A stretch of 5,082 nucleotides of DNA from Cyanobacteria bacterium Co-bin13 (GCA_014534385.1 JACVRP010000297.1:1-5082), one strand, 5' to 3'; numbered from the stretch's first letter, positions 1 through 4,921 are shown. Notes: generated from the sequence alone by a model not told the origin. A program made the numbers and translations.

Positions 1-702
1 AGAGAGGGCTAAGGTCTCAGGCGGCAAATTGGCTAGCGTTTGAGGCATCCACTGGGTCCAGGACAGCAGCGGTAGCAGCGGCAGCAGACCAGCGCTAGTG
101 CGCGGTAAGGGGGCTGGTGGCGGTGGCTGGTTAGGGCGGTAGAGGATCAGCCCCAGAAGACCAGCGGCAATGAACTGTAGCAGCACACTGACCTGAAACA
201 GCAGGGTTATCAGCAGAACGGTGGTTGCGATCGCAACCCCCTTCCAGTCCTTAATGGCCTTTTTTGACAGCTTCCAGCAAAACCCAAAAATAATGGCAAT
301 CACCACGGGCGAAATGCCCAAAAACAGATCGTCAATCTGCGGCACGCCCTGAAAGCGAAAGTAGGCCCACGACAGCGCCAGCACAATCAAAAAAGCTGGC
401 AGGATAAAGCAAATACCCGCTACCAGCGCCCCCAGTTGACCTGCCCGCACATATCCGGTGTAGATGCCCATTTGAGTTGAGGCTGGTCCCGGCAACATTT
501 CACAAATGGCCACCCCTTCGAGAAACTGCTCCTCACTAAACCAGCCTCGCCGCCCGACTGCCTCATCGTGAATCATGGCAATGTGGGCCTGAGGACCGCC
601 AAAACCAATTGTGCCAAGCTTTAAAAACAATTGAGCCAGCTCTTTTAGCCGGCCAGGCAGACTCAGAGCTGCCGTAGAGTCTTGATTGGCTTGCTCTCCC
701 AT
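1..702 (-). CDS. chrA: ChrA-family chromate transporter, N-terminal part (cut by window edge)
   Basis: This is the first 234 codons of an inner-membrane transporter of the CHR family, whose characterised members export chromate. The reading frame has no stop before the left edge, so the C-terminal part is missing. Two family hallmarks are visible: FGGPQAH at residues 34-40 and PGPASTQMG at 71-79. Hydrophobic membrane segments lie at about 91-115, 125-142 and 155-187. A proline-rich linker (about 190-200) follows, and a second hydrophobic stretch begins near 205. This suggests a two-domain (long-chain, roughly 400-residue) ChrA with one complete CHR domain here. The ATG at 702 is preceded by a good Shine-Dalgarno (GGGAGG, 711-716, 8 nt spacing), unlike the other genes in the window. 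It is transcribed divergently from the multicopper oxidase. One HIP1 site (227-234) lies inside. Chromate itself as the substrate is inferred from the family. Confidence 0.9.
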   Translation of the reverse strand, partial: MGEQANQDSTAALSLPGRLKELAQLFLKLGTIGFGGPQAHIAMIHDEAVGRRGWFSEEQFLEGVAICEMLPGPASTQMGIYTGYVRAGQLGALVAGICFILPAFLIVLALSWAYFRFQGVPQIDDLFLGISPVVIAIIFGFCWKLSKKAIKDWKGVAIATTVLLITLLFQVSVLLQFIAAGLLGLILYRPNQPPPPAPLPRTSAGLLPLLPLLSWTQWMPQTLANLPPETLALS

Positions 703-709
703 GCTCAAA

Positions 710-716
710 TCCTCCC
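710..716 (-). promoter_or_regulatory. Ribosome binding site of chrA
   Basis: On the minus strand GGGAGGA lies 7-8 nt upstream of the ATG at 702. It is the only convincing Shine-Dalgarno placed correctly before a gene in this window, and it fixes the chrA start. Confidence 0.75.
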
Positions 717-742
717 TGGCACTCCTCAGAAATTCATGCATT

Positions 743-761
743 AGCTTGGCACTCCCAAGCT
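743..761. repeat. Perfect inverted repeat in the chrA leader
   Basis: AGCTTGG (743-749) and CCAAGCT (755-761) form a perfect 7-bp stem with a 5-nt loop, about 40 nt upstream of the chrA start. It lies just downstream of the candidate chrA -10 box, so it would be in the mRNA leader or act as an operator. The nonamer TGGCACTCC, which spans the loop, is repeated at 717-725, exactly 30 bp (about three helical turns) away. Function is unknown. Confidence 0.4.
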
Positions 762-767
762 GGAAGC

Positions 768-794
768 ACTATATCAGTTTTCGATAACGAAACT
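768..794 (-). promoter_or_regulatory. Candidate chrA -10 box with adjacent dyad
   Basis: On the minus strand TATAGT (768-773) resembles a sigma70 -10 box; no good -35 is found 16-18 bp upstream. Directly upstream lies an imperfect dyad at 776-794: AGTTT, a one-base bulge, CG, a four-base centre, then CGAAACT. A dyad in the -35 area with a poor -35 hexamer could be an activator or repressor site. This is pattern evidence only. Confidence 0.3.
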
Positions 795-983
795 CTGTAT
801 CGTGGAGAGTGAGTTTTTCGTTTGCTAAAAATTTTTCGATTCCTGGCCTGATTTGCGCTGCCTAACGCCAGCGCAGCCTCTCAATCTGTGCCAAGGCTTT
901 AACGAAAGGCGGGCAGTTAGGGCTAGGAAGCGACCTCAGTAATACGGTCTTTTATTGAAATTTGTTTTTAATAAACCCGGTCA

Positions 984-999
984 ATACTGGAAGTATAGT
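984..999 (+). promoter_or_regulatory. Candidate -10 box and overlapping dyad before the multicopper oxidase
   Basis: TATAGT (994-999) is a plausible -10 box about 47 nt upstream of the ATG at 1046. It overlaps a perfect 5-3-5 palindrome, ATACT-GGA-AGTAT (984-996), so a protein bound there would compete with or remodel polymerase binding. No consensus -35 lies 17 bp upstream; the nearest weak hexamer, TTAATA (968-973), is 20 bp away. A TTGAAA at 955-960 is too far for this -10. The long spacing with a dyad inside it resembles MerR-type promoters, but the resemblance is loose. Confidence 0.3.
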
Positions 1000-1045
1000 G
1001 GAGCTGGATAAGAATCTTTCTCATAAAGTACACAACTAGCTGCCG

Positions 1046-2047
1046 ATGTCGAGCGTATTCTCTCAAAGGCCGTTTAAAGGCTGGTCTCGCCGTCAGTTTT
1101 TGGGCTGGGGCGCGGCGGGTGTGGGGCTGGTGGCCACCTCAACCGCTGTAGGCTCGCGGTTGTCGGCCCAGGCTCCTGCCCGCATACCGCCCTTACCGGT
1201 AGACTACAGGCCGCCCAGCCAACTGCCCTTTGACCCGATGGCCGTGCTGCGCGACTTTGACTATGGCACTTTGAAGCGGGAGAATGGCCGCACCGTGCGC
1301 GAGTTTGAGGTGACCGCAACGAGCACCCCCCTGCAGCTCAATAGCGCCCTGTCCTTTGTCAGCTGGAATCTTAATGGTCGAGTGCCGGGGCCGACCCTGC
1401 GAGCGCGGGCAGGGGAATGGGTGCGGGTGATCTTTCACAACCAAGACGGCCACTCCCACAGCCTGCACTTCCACGGCATTCACCCCGCCGAGATGGACGG
1501 TGTGCAGCCGGTGCGCCACGATCAGACGAGGGTGTACGAGTTTGAGGCCAGCCCCTTTGGGGTGCATCCCTATCACTGCCACATTGCCCCCGTGACTCGG
1601 CATATCAGCAAGGGGCTGTACGGGCTGTTTATTGTTGACCCGCCCCAGCCCCGACCGGCGGCAGATGAGCTGGTTTTGGTGATGGGGGGCTACGACCTCA
1701 AAGGCGAAGACCGCAACAGCATCTACGCTTTTAACGGCATTCCCAACTACTACCGAGACCACCCCATTGCGATTTATCAGAACCAGCGGGTGCGGGTCTA
1801 TCTGCTCAACATGATTGAGTTTGATGCTGCCATTACTTTCCACATCCATGCCAATCTGTTTCGCCTCTACCGCACCGGGCGAACGCTGACGCCATCGGAA
1901 GAGTCTGATGTGGTCACAATGGGTACGGCAGAGCGGCACATTCTAGAGTTTGCCTATCCCTATCCTGGCCAGTACATGTTTCACCCGCACCAGGATGCGA
2001 TCGCAGAAAACGGCTGCATGGGCCTGTTCGACGTGTTGCCCAGCTAA
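1046..2047 (+). CDS. Two-domain multicopper oxidase (type 1 Cu in domain 1), Tat-exported
   Basis: This is a 333-residue periplasmic copper oxidase, expected to oxidise a phenolic substrate or a metal ion and reduce O2 to water. A Tat signal is present: SRRQFL at 14-19, a hydrophobic stretch to about 35, and probable cleavage after AQA (41-43). Domain 1 carries HSLHFHG (138-144) and YHCH (176-179), followed by H186. Domain 2 carries HIH (266-268) and HPH (313-315). The eight trinuclear-cluster histidines can be assigned as 141, 143, 177, 179, 266, 268, 313 and 315. The type 1 site would be H138, C178 and H186, with L191 at the axial position by comparison with the nitrite reductase loop. Domain 2 has Pro where a type 1 Cys would be. 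This matches the type C two-domain class, which forms trimers with the cluster at subunit interfaces; nitrite reductase has Asp where H141 is. No Shine-Dalgarno is seen. The substrate is not determined. Confidence 0.9.
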   Translation: MSSVFSQRPFKGWSRRQFLGWGAAGVGLVATSTAVGSRLSAQAPARIPPLPVDYRPPSQLPFDPMAVLRDFDYGTLKRENGRTVREFEVTATSTPLQLNSALSFVSWNLNGRVPGPTLRARAGEWVRVIFHNQDGHSHSLHFHGIHPAEMDGVQPVRHDQTRVYEFEASPFGVHPYHCHIAPVTRHISKGLYGLFIVDPPQPRPAADELVLVMGGYDLKGEDRNSIYAFNGIPNYYRDHPIAIYQNQRVRVYLLNMIEFDAAITFHIHANLFRLYRTGRTLTPSEESDVVTMGTAERHILEFAYPYPGQYMFHPHQDAIAENGCMGLFDVLPS

Positions 2048-2063
2048 CGGGTGGGCCGAAAAA

Positions 2064-2103
2064 GCATCAGGTCTTATTGACAAATAATCGCATCAGATCT
2101 ATT
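2064..2103 (+). repeat. Imperfect direct repeat before the lipoprotein gene
   Basis: GCATCAGGTCTTATT (2064-2078) and GCATCAGATCTATT (2090-2103) differ by one substitution and one deleted base and start 26 bp apart. The first copy runs into the -35 hexamer and the second overlaps the -10 hexamer of the promoter described at 2077-2105. Paired sites in this position suit a regulator binding both elements, but it could equally be a local duplication. Confidence 0.45.
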
Positions 2104-2105
2104 CT
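2077..2105 (+). promoter_or_regulatory. Sigma70-like promoter of the lipoprotein gene
   Basis: TTGACA (2077-2082), a 17-bp spacer and TATTCT (2100-2105) form the best promoter in the window, with a perfect -35 and a 4/6 match at -10. Transcription would start near 2112, leaving a leader of about 34 nt before the ATG at 2146. An ATCAG / CTGAT dyad (2092-2096 and 2104-2108) overlaps the -10. The lipoprotein can therefore be transcribed apart from the oxidase, although no terminator separates the two and read-through is also likely. Confidence 0.6.
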
Positions 2106-2145
2106 GATTCGAAATCCGGTTTATTGAAATAATTTCTCAACTAAC

Positions 2146-2970
2146 ATGGCGAAGCGACTCAAACCCATTGAACTCTTTCTGTCAGTGGGGCTAGCGGCTA
2201 CGATTGGGGCCTGCGGGGGCGCGGCCCCTGGCGACAGTGAAGTGAGCGATGGCTCCTCCCATTCCGGCATGTCCCATTCTGCCGCGACGACCCCAGAGCA
2301 GGGGGGTGAAGGTGGCGAGGGCGGCGAGGGCGGAGCCTCAGGCGATCCTGACGTAGACTACATGACCGCGCTGGCGCTGATGAAGGGGCACCTGATGGTG
2401 GCCGAAGAATTGATAGCAGCGGGCCAGCCCGAACTGGCCGAACCCCACATCGGCCACCCGGTAGATGAACTCTATGGCGACGTTGAAGCGCAGCTCTCGG
2501 AGCGCAACGTACCCCAATTTAAGGGCACCTTGACCGAACTGCACGACCTGTCTAAGTCGGCTCCCGATAGCGCCCAAATGCCCGAGCAGTTTCAGGCCTC
2601 GGTCAGCGCGATTGACGGTGCGATCGCAGCCATTCCCGCCGATCAGCGCCAGTCTCCTGAGTTCGTCATGGCGGTGATTAACCGTACGCTACAGACCGCC
2701 GCCGCAGAATACGAAGCTGCGATCGCAGATAACCAAATCGTCGAAGTCGTCGAATACCAAGACTCTAGAGGCTTTGTGCTGTACGCCGACGAGCTTTACC
2801 AGACGATCGCTGATGAAATGAGCCAGTCCGATCCCCAGACCCATGCCACAGTCTCAGCCAGTCTGGAAGAACTCAAAACGGTCTGGCCTTCAGTCACGCC
2901 TCCCGCCACCCCAGTTAAGACTCCCGAAGCGGTGAATGGCCTCGTTTCTACAATCGAGCTTCAGAGCTAG
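2146..2970 (+). CDS. Lipoprotein with His/Met- and Gly/Glu-rich linker and conserved-looking helical domain
   Basis: This is a 274-residue lipoprotein expected to be anchored on the periplasmic side of a membrane. The signal peptide ends in a lipobox, IGAC, with the lipidated Cys at 23. A disordered linker (about 24-68) has a His/Met cluster, HSGMSH (39-44), then a GGE repeat (53-63). The rest looks mainly helical. Candidate ligands are H82 in KGHL, H101 and H104 in EPHIGHPVDELYGD (99-112), and E203 in the EYQDSRGF motif (203-210). The helical, His/Glu pattern recalls EfeO/imelysin-type periplasmic metal proteins, but this is an impression and I cannot assign a named family. It lies 98 bp after the multicopper oxidase and has its own promoter, so the two probably work together. 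There is no Shine-Dalgarno. Two HIP1 sites (2620, 2719) lie within. Metal binding is an inference. Confidence 0.8.
   Translation: MAKRLKPIELFLSVGLAATIGACGGAAPGDSEVSDGSSHSGMSHSAATTPEQGGEGGEGGEGGASGDPDVDYMTALALMKGHLMVAEELIAAGQPELAEPHIGHPVDELYGDVEAQLSERNVPQFKGTLTELHDLSKSAPDSAQMPEQFQASVSAIDGAIAAIPADQRQSPEFVMAVINRTLQTAAAEYEAAIADNQIVEVVEYQDSRGFVLYADELYQTIADEMSQSDPQTHATVSASLEELKTVWPSVTPPATPVKTPEAVNGLVSTIELQS
2302..2334 (+). repeat. Gly-Gly-Glu coding repeat in the lipoprotein linker
   Basis: Three 9-bp units plus a partial one encode GGEGGEGGEGG (residues 53-63). The units differ mainly at third codon positions. This is a short acidic, flexible linker between the membrane anchor and the folded domain, and a likely site of length variation between strains. 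Confidence 0.75.
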
Positions 2971-2998
2971 GCAGAGACCGCAGAAGGGGACGCAGAGA
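2971..2998 (+). repeat. Degenerate GCAGAG intergenic repeats
   Basis: Starting right after the lipoprotein stop codon, GCAGA recurs at 2971, 2980 and 2992 (as GCAGAGA, CGCAGA and CGCAGAGA). Short CGCAGAG-type repeats are familiar in intergenic DNA of filamentous cyanobacteria. The copies here are few and imperfect. Confidence 0.45.
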
Positions 2999-3098
2999 AA
3001 ACTCTATCCGGGAATGGCTAGCTTATTGAAGACACGATGAAAGCAGCCCCACGATAACGTCCCCTCACGCTTTACCCCTTTAACGTTTGCTCCTTACG

Positions 3099-3125
3099 TC
3101 CGGCTGGTACCTCAGCCGGATTTTT
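3099..3125 (+). terminator. Strong intrinsic terminator after the lipoprotein gene
   Basis: TCCGGCTG (3099-3106) and CAGCCGGA (3113-3120) form a perfect, GC-rich 8-bp stem with a 6-nt loop, followed at once by five T (3121-3125). It is a textbook Rho-independent terminator for plus-strand transcription, about 130 nt past the lipoprotein stop. It closes the oxidase/lipoprotein unit and implies that the hydroxylase downstream needs its own promoter. The minus strand has no T-run, so it works in one direction. Confidence 0.88.
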
Positions 3126-3148
3126 CTGTAGGCACTGCTGGGCTGATC

Positions 3149-3179
3149 GCCTCTATGCTCTTTGAAGGAGGATAGAGGC
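3149..3179 (+). promoter_or_regulatory. Hairpin leader with sequestered SD-like sequence before the PKHD hydroxylase
   Basis: GCCTCTAT (3149-3156) and ATAGAGGC (3172-3179) are perfect complements. An inner CTC/GAG pair (3158-3160 with 3168-3170) can extend the stem. The loop side holds GAAGGAGG (3164-3171), a strong Shine-Dalgarno-like sequence, but it is 57 nt before the real start at 3229. Within the hairpin a mini-ORF, MLFEGG (3155-3175), could be read, but its ATG lies upstream of the SD. A weak promoter, TTGAAG (3162-3167), 19 bp, TAATAC (3187-3192), overlaps. If that promoter is used the hairpin is not transcribed and would be a DNA site instead. Confidence 0.35.
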
Positions 3180-3228
3180 AGTCGCCTAATACCCCTTCAT
3201 CGCTTACCGCTAGCGCCCTTCGTTACCC

Positions 3229-3897
3229 ATGATTTTCAAAATTCCCGATCTGCTGACGCCAGAGGAACTGGCGCAGATCACTGATCAGCTGGCCCTGTCT
3301 GAGTTTATCGACGGCAAGCTCACCGCAGGCTGGCATGCCAAGCTAGTCAAAAACAATCAGCAGCTTTCCCGGCAAGACAGCACGTATGATGCGCTTAAAG
3401 GCCTGCTGCAAAAGGCTTTGGAGCGCAACCCGCTGTTTCAGGTGGCCGCCAGGCCCAAGATAGTGCACTCGGTCCTCTTCAGCCGCTACACAGACGGCAT
3501 GGCCTATGGCCGCCACACTGACAATGCCCTCATGGGGGGCAGCTCTTTTTTGCGCTCAGATCTATCCTTCACCGTTTTTCTCAATCCGCCTGGGGCCTAC
3601 GAGGGGGGCGACCTGGTGATTGAGAGCGCCGATAGCGAAACGGCCTACAAGCTAGAAGCGGGCACTGCCATTATTTACCCGTCTACCACGCTGCATCGGG
3701 TTGATCCAGTCACCAGCGGCGAGCGGCTAGTTGCGGTTGGCTGGGTGCAGAGTCTGGTGAGAGATGCCAGCCAGCGGGAGCTCCTGTTTGACCTGGAGAC
3801 GGTGCGGCGCAGCCTGTTTGCCCAGGGCGGCAAGACCGATGAGTTCGATTTGCTCTCAAAGAGCGTCGCGAATCTGCTGCGACAGTGGGTGGAATAG
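3229..3897 (+). CDS. PKHD-type Fe(II)/2-oxoglutarate hydroxylase (PiuC/YbiX family)
   Basis: This is a 222-residue cytoplasmic non-haem iron oxygenase, close to the usual length of about 225 for the PKHD/PiuC/YbiX family. The double-stranded beta-helix shows the iron triad: H96 and D98 in GRHTD (95-98), and H156 in TLHRV. R166 (GERLVAVGW) is placed to bind the 2-oxoglutarate carboxylate. LSFTVFLNPPGAYEGGDL (112-129) is typical of the family core. The physiological substrate of these enzymes is not established. Family members often sit beside TonB-dependent iron-siderophore receptors, which supports an iron connection for this neighbourhood; no receptor is present here. The ATG at 3229 is the only usable start, since an in-frame TAG lies at 3211-3213. 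No Shine-Dalgarno directly precedes it. It is separated from the lipoprotein by a terminator and converges on the next gene with an 18-bp gap. Confidence 0.93.
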   Translation: MIFKIPDLLTPEELAQITDQLALSEFIDGKLTAGWHAKLVKNNQQLSRQDSTYDALKGLLQKALERNPLFQVAARPKIVHSVLFSRYTDGMAYGRHTDNALMGGSSFLRSDLSFTVFLNPPGAYEGGDLVIESADSETAYKLEAGTAIIYPSTTLHRVDPVTSGERLVAVGWVQSLVRDASQRELLFDLETVRRSLFAQGGKTDEFDLLSKSVANLLRQWVE

Positions 3898-3909
3898 TGG
3901 ATGGAATAG
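3886..3909 (+). repeat. 12-bp tandem duplication carrying the PKHD stop codon
   Basis: TGGGTGGAATAG (3886-3897) is followed directly by TGGATGGAATAG (3898-3909), with one mismatch. The unit is four codons long and in frame, so the stop codon is duplicated. Read-through of the first TAG would add Trp-Met-Glu and then stop. It looks like a recent micro-duplication at the convergent gene junction. Confidence 0.85.
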
Positions 3910-3915
3910 CGCACC

Positions 3916-4656
3916 CTAACGGCACTGCAGGGGCTCCAGGGGGGCTATCGCGCTCGCTTGCCAGAACTGCAGCAGCGCGCGACTGACCGCCTTGGCCTGG
4001 AAGTAGTGAAAAAAGTGTCGCCCCTCTGGGCACTGCCAGATCTGGTCGCCCCGGTAAGGATTGATCCAGTGTTGCCAGTGGGTTAGCGTCTCGGGGGGCA
4101 CTACGATATCGTCTCGGCTGCCGCAGACCAGCAGCGGGACAGGCGAATCTCCGGGCGGAATCTCTCCATCGCCCAGCAGCGAATGGGGCGAGGGCGTTTC
4201 TTCCAGGGCTGTCTGTAGGCGGCAGGCAAGTTCTCTGGCCAGGGGCCTAACCGACTCGCCAAACAAATGCGACACCAGCATGGAGAGGACCAGGGTGCGA
4301 TCGCAACACAACAGCCGCCGATTCATGTAGTAGTGCGACTGCCAGCACACCGCCGGATGCGGCCCTACCCCCAGCAGCGTGAGGGATTTAACGTGCCGGG
4401 GGTGTTGTCGGGCGTAAAGCAGGCCCAACACCCCGCTGATACCGTGCCCTGCCAAATGAACCGGGTGGTTCAGGCTCTTTAAATAATCGTGGAGTAGCGT
4501 CAGCGGTACTGCTAGCGTTGCCGGTTCATCAAGCTCCTGATGATAGTCCCACTGGGCCACCTTAAGCCGGTAAGACAGCTCCCGCAGCAGCGGCCTGTGC
4601 AGGCACCGAAGGCTCAGGCTCAAATTCAACCAGAGGACATCGACATCAGGTTTCAT
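3916..4656 (-). CDS. Alpha/beta-hydrolase-fold protein lacking the usual nucleophile serine
   Basis: This is a 246-residue cytoplasmic protein with the alpha/beta-hydrolase fold and no signal peptide. The nucleophile elbow reads LAGHGISG (68-75): the position that holds Ser in GHSxG is Gly72, and Ser74 is two residues further on. The rest of the triad is present: D182 in CGSRDDIVVPP (178-188) and H214 in PEGRHFF (210-216). YARQHPRHVKSLTLLGVG (81-98) is the typical helix and strand after the elbow. Residues 100-165 form the variable lid region. I believe a cyanobacterial branch of this fold has GHG in this position, but that is memory, so it may be a binding or non-standard catalytic protein. 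No Shine-Dalgarno is seen. The frame stays open upstream to a stop at 4717-4719 with no ATG, GTG or TTG, so ATG 4656 is taken. A HIP1 site lies at 4297. Confidence 0.85.
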   Translation of the reverse strand: MKPDVDVLWLNLSLSLRCLHRPLLRELSYRLKVAQWDYHQELDEPATLAVPLTLLHDYLKSLNHPVHLAGHGISGVLGLLYARQHPRHVKSLTLLGVGPHPAVCWQSHYYMNRRLLCCDRTLVLSMLVSHLFGESVRPLARELACRLQTALEETPSPHSLLGDGEIPPGDSPVPLLVCGSRDDIVVPPETLTHWQHWINPYRGDQIWQCPEGRHFFHYFQAKAVSRALLQFWQASAIAPLEPLQCR

Positions 4657-4684
4657 GGGCGCTTGTTGAAAATCAATTGCAACA

Positions 4685-4715
4685 ATTTTAAGCGCGTTAT
4701 GGATTCCTTTGTCAA
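4685..4715 (-). promoter_or_regulatory. Candidate promoter of the alpha/beta-hydrolase gene
   Basis: On the minus strand a perfect -35, TTGACA (4710-4715), is followed either by CTTAAA after 17 bp (4687-4692) or by the better -10 match TAAAAT after 19 bp (4685-4690). The leader would be about 20-25 nt to the ATG at 4656. The -35 is strong and the -10 is ambiguous. Confidence 0.45.
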
Positions 4716-4742
4716 GCTATTGCAAGCAAATCTCATTAGTAT

Positions 4743-4776
4743 TTTCCTGGTTACCCCTCGCTATGGGGTCAGGAAA
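4743..4776. repeat. Strong bulged hairpin upstream of the alpha/beta-hydrolase
   Basis: TTTCCTG (4743-4749) pairs with CAGGAAA (4770-4776), and the inner ACCCC (4753-4757) pairs with GGGGT (4765-4769). That gives 12 base pairs, one 3-nt bulge (4750-4752) and a 7-nt loop. No T-run follows on either strand, so it is not a standard terminator. It lies just upstream of the -35 of the candidate promoter and may be a protein site, part of an unrecognised RNA or a small mobile-repeat remnant. Confidence 0.6.
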
Positions 4777-4900
4777 GGCCCTAAGACAGACCTCAAGCGC
4801 GGCGAATGACTTCGTTTTGCTGCCTTCTCGGCCTTGTAAACCCACTCCCTAGGCTGAATCAATTTGCCTTAGGAAGCGGTGTGAAGTTCAATTTTTCTGA

Positions 4901-4921
4901 TAACCTTTCTCAAAAAGGTTA
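4901..4921 (-). terminator. Hairpin, possible weak terminator of the PEP-domain gene
   Basis: TAACCTTT (4901-4908) and AAAGGTTA (4914-4921) form a perfect 8-bp stem with a 5-nt loop, about 57 nt past the stop of the minus-strand gene at 4978. No U-tract follows in that direction and the stem is AT-rich, so termination is uncertain. Confidence 0.35.

Larger units (their letters stand above)
703..1045. promoter_or_regulatory. Divergent chrA / multicopper oxidase control region
   Basis: This 343-bp stretch has no credible gene. It separates two divergently transcribed genes and is richer in A and T than its flanks in parts. It contains candidate -10 boxes for both directions (TATAGT at 768-773 on the minus strand and at 994-999 on the plus strand) and several dyads, described separately. 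A perfect 7-bp inverted repeat, TGCGCTG (854-860) and CAGCGCA (869-875) with an 8-nt loop, lies mid-region and has no T-run, so it is not an obvious terminator. TTTTCGAT occurs twice, at 778-785 and 833-840. No regulator gene is present to say which protein would bind. Confidence 0.6.

Noticed and set aside
854..875. TGCGCTG / CAGCGCA hairpin as a terminator
   Set aside because: No T-run follows on either strand, and both flanking genes are transcribed away from it, so nothing would need terminating here.
1009..1028. Possible Fur box (GATAAGAATC followed by TTTCTCATA) before the oxidase
   Set aside because: By eye it matches about 11 of 19 consensus positions with a weak dyad, which is not enough in AT-rich promoter DNA.
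1193..1939. A 248-codon minus-strand open frame inside the multicopper oxidase
   Set aside because: It lies wholly antisense to a gene with intact copper motifs and shows no family motif of its own; long antisense frames are common in GC-rich genes.
3155..3175. Mini-ORF MLFEGG as a real upstream peptide
   Set aside because: Its start codon precedes rather than follows the SD-like sequence, and a six-codon frame is expected by chance.
3710..4033. A 107-codon minus-strand open frame across the PKHD and alpha/beta-hydrolase ends
   Set aside because: It overlaps the 3' ends of two well-supported genes and its sequence is low-complexity Arg/Pro/Ala-rich.
227..4304. Regular GCGATCGC palindromes as a repeat system
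   Set aside because: These are HIP1 sites, widespread in cyanobacterial genomes; they support the taxonomic call but are not a local system.
4061..4809. Plus-strand open frames antisense to, or overlapping, the alpha/beta-hydrolase and its upstream region
   Set aside because: They have no recognisable motif, and the opposite strand holds a complete hydrolase fold over most of the stretch.
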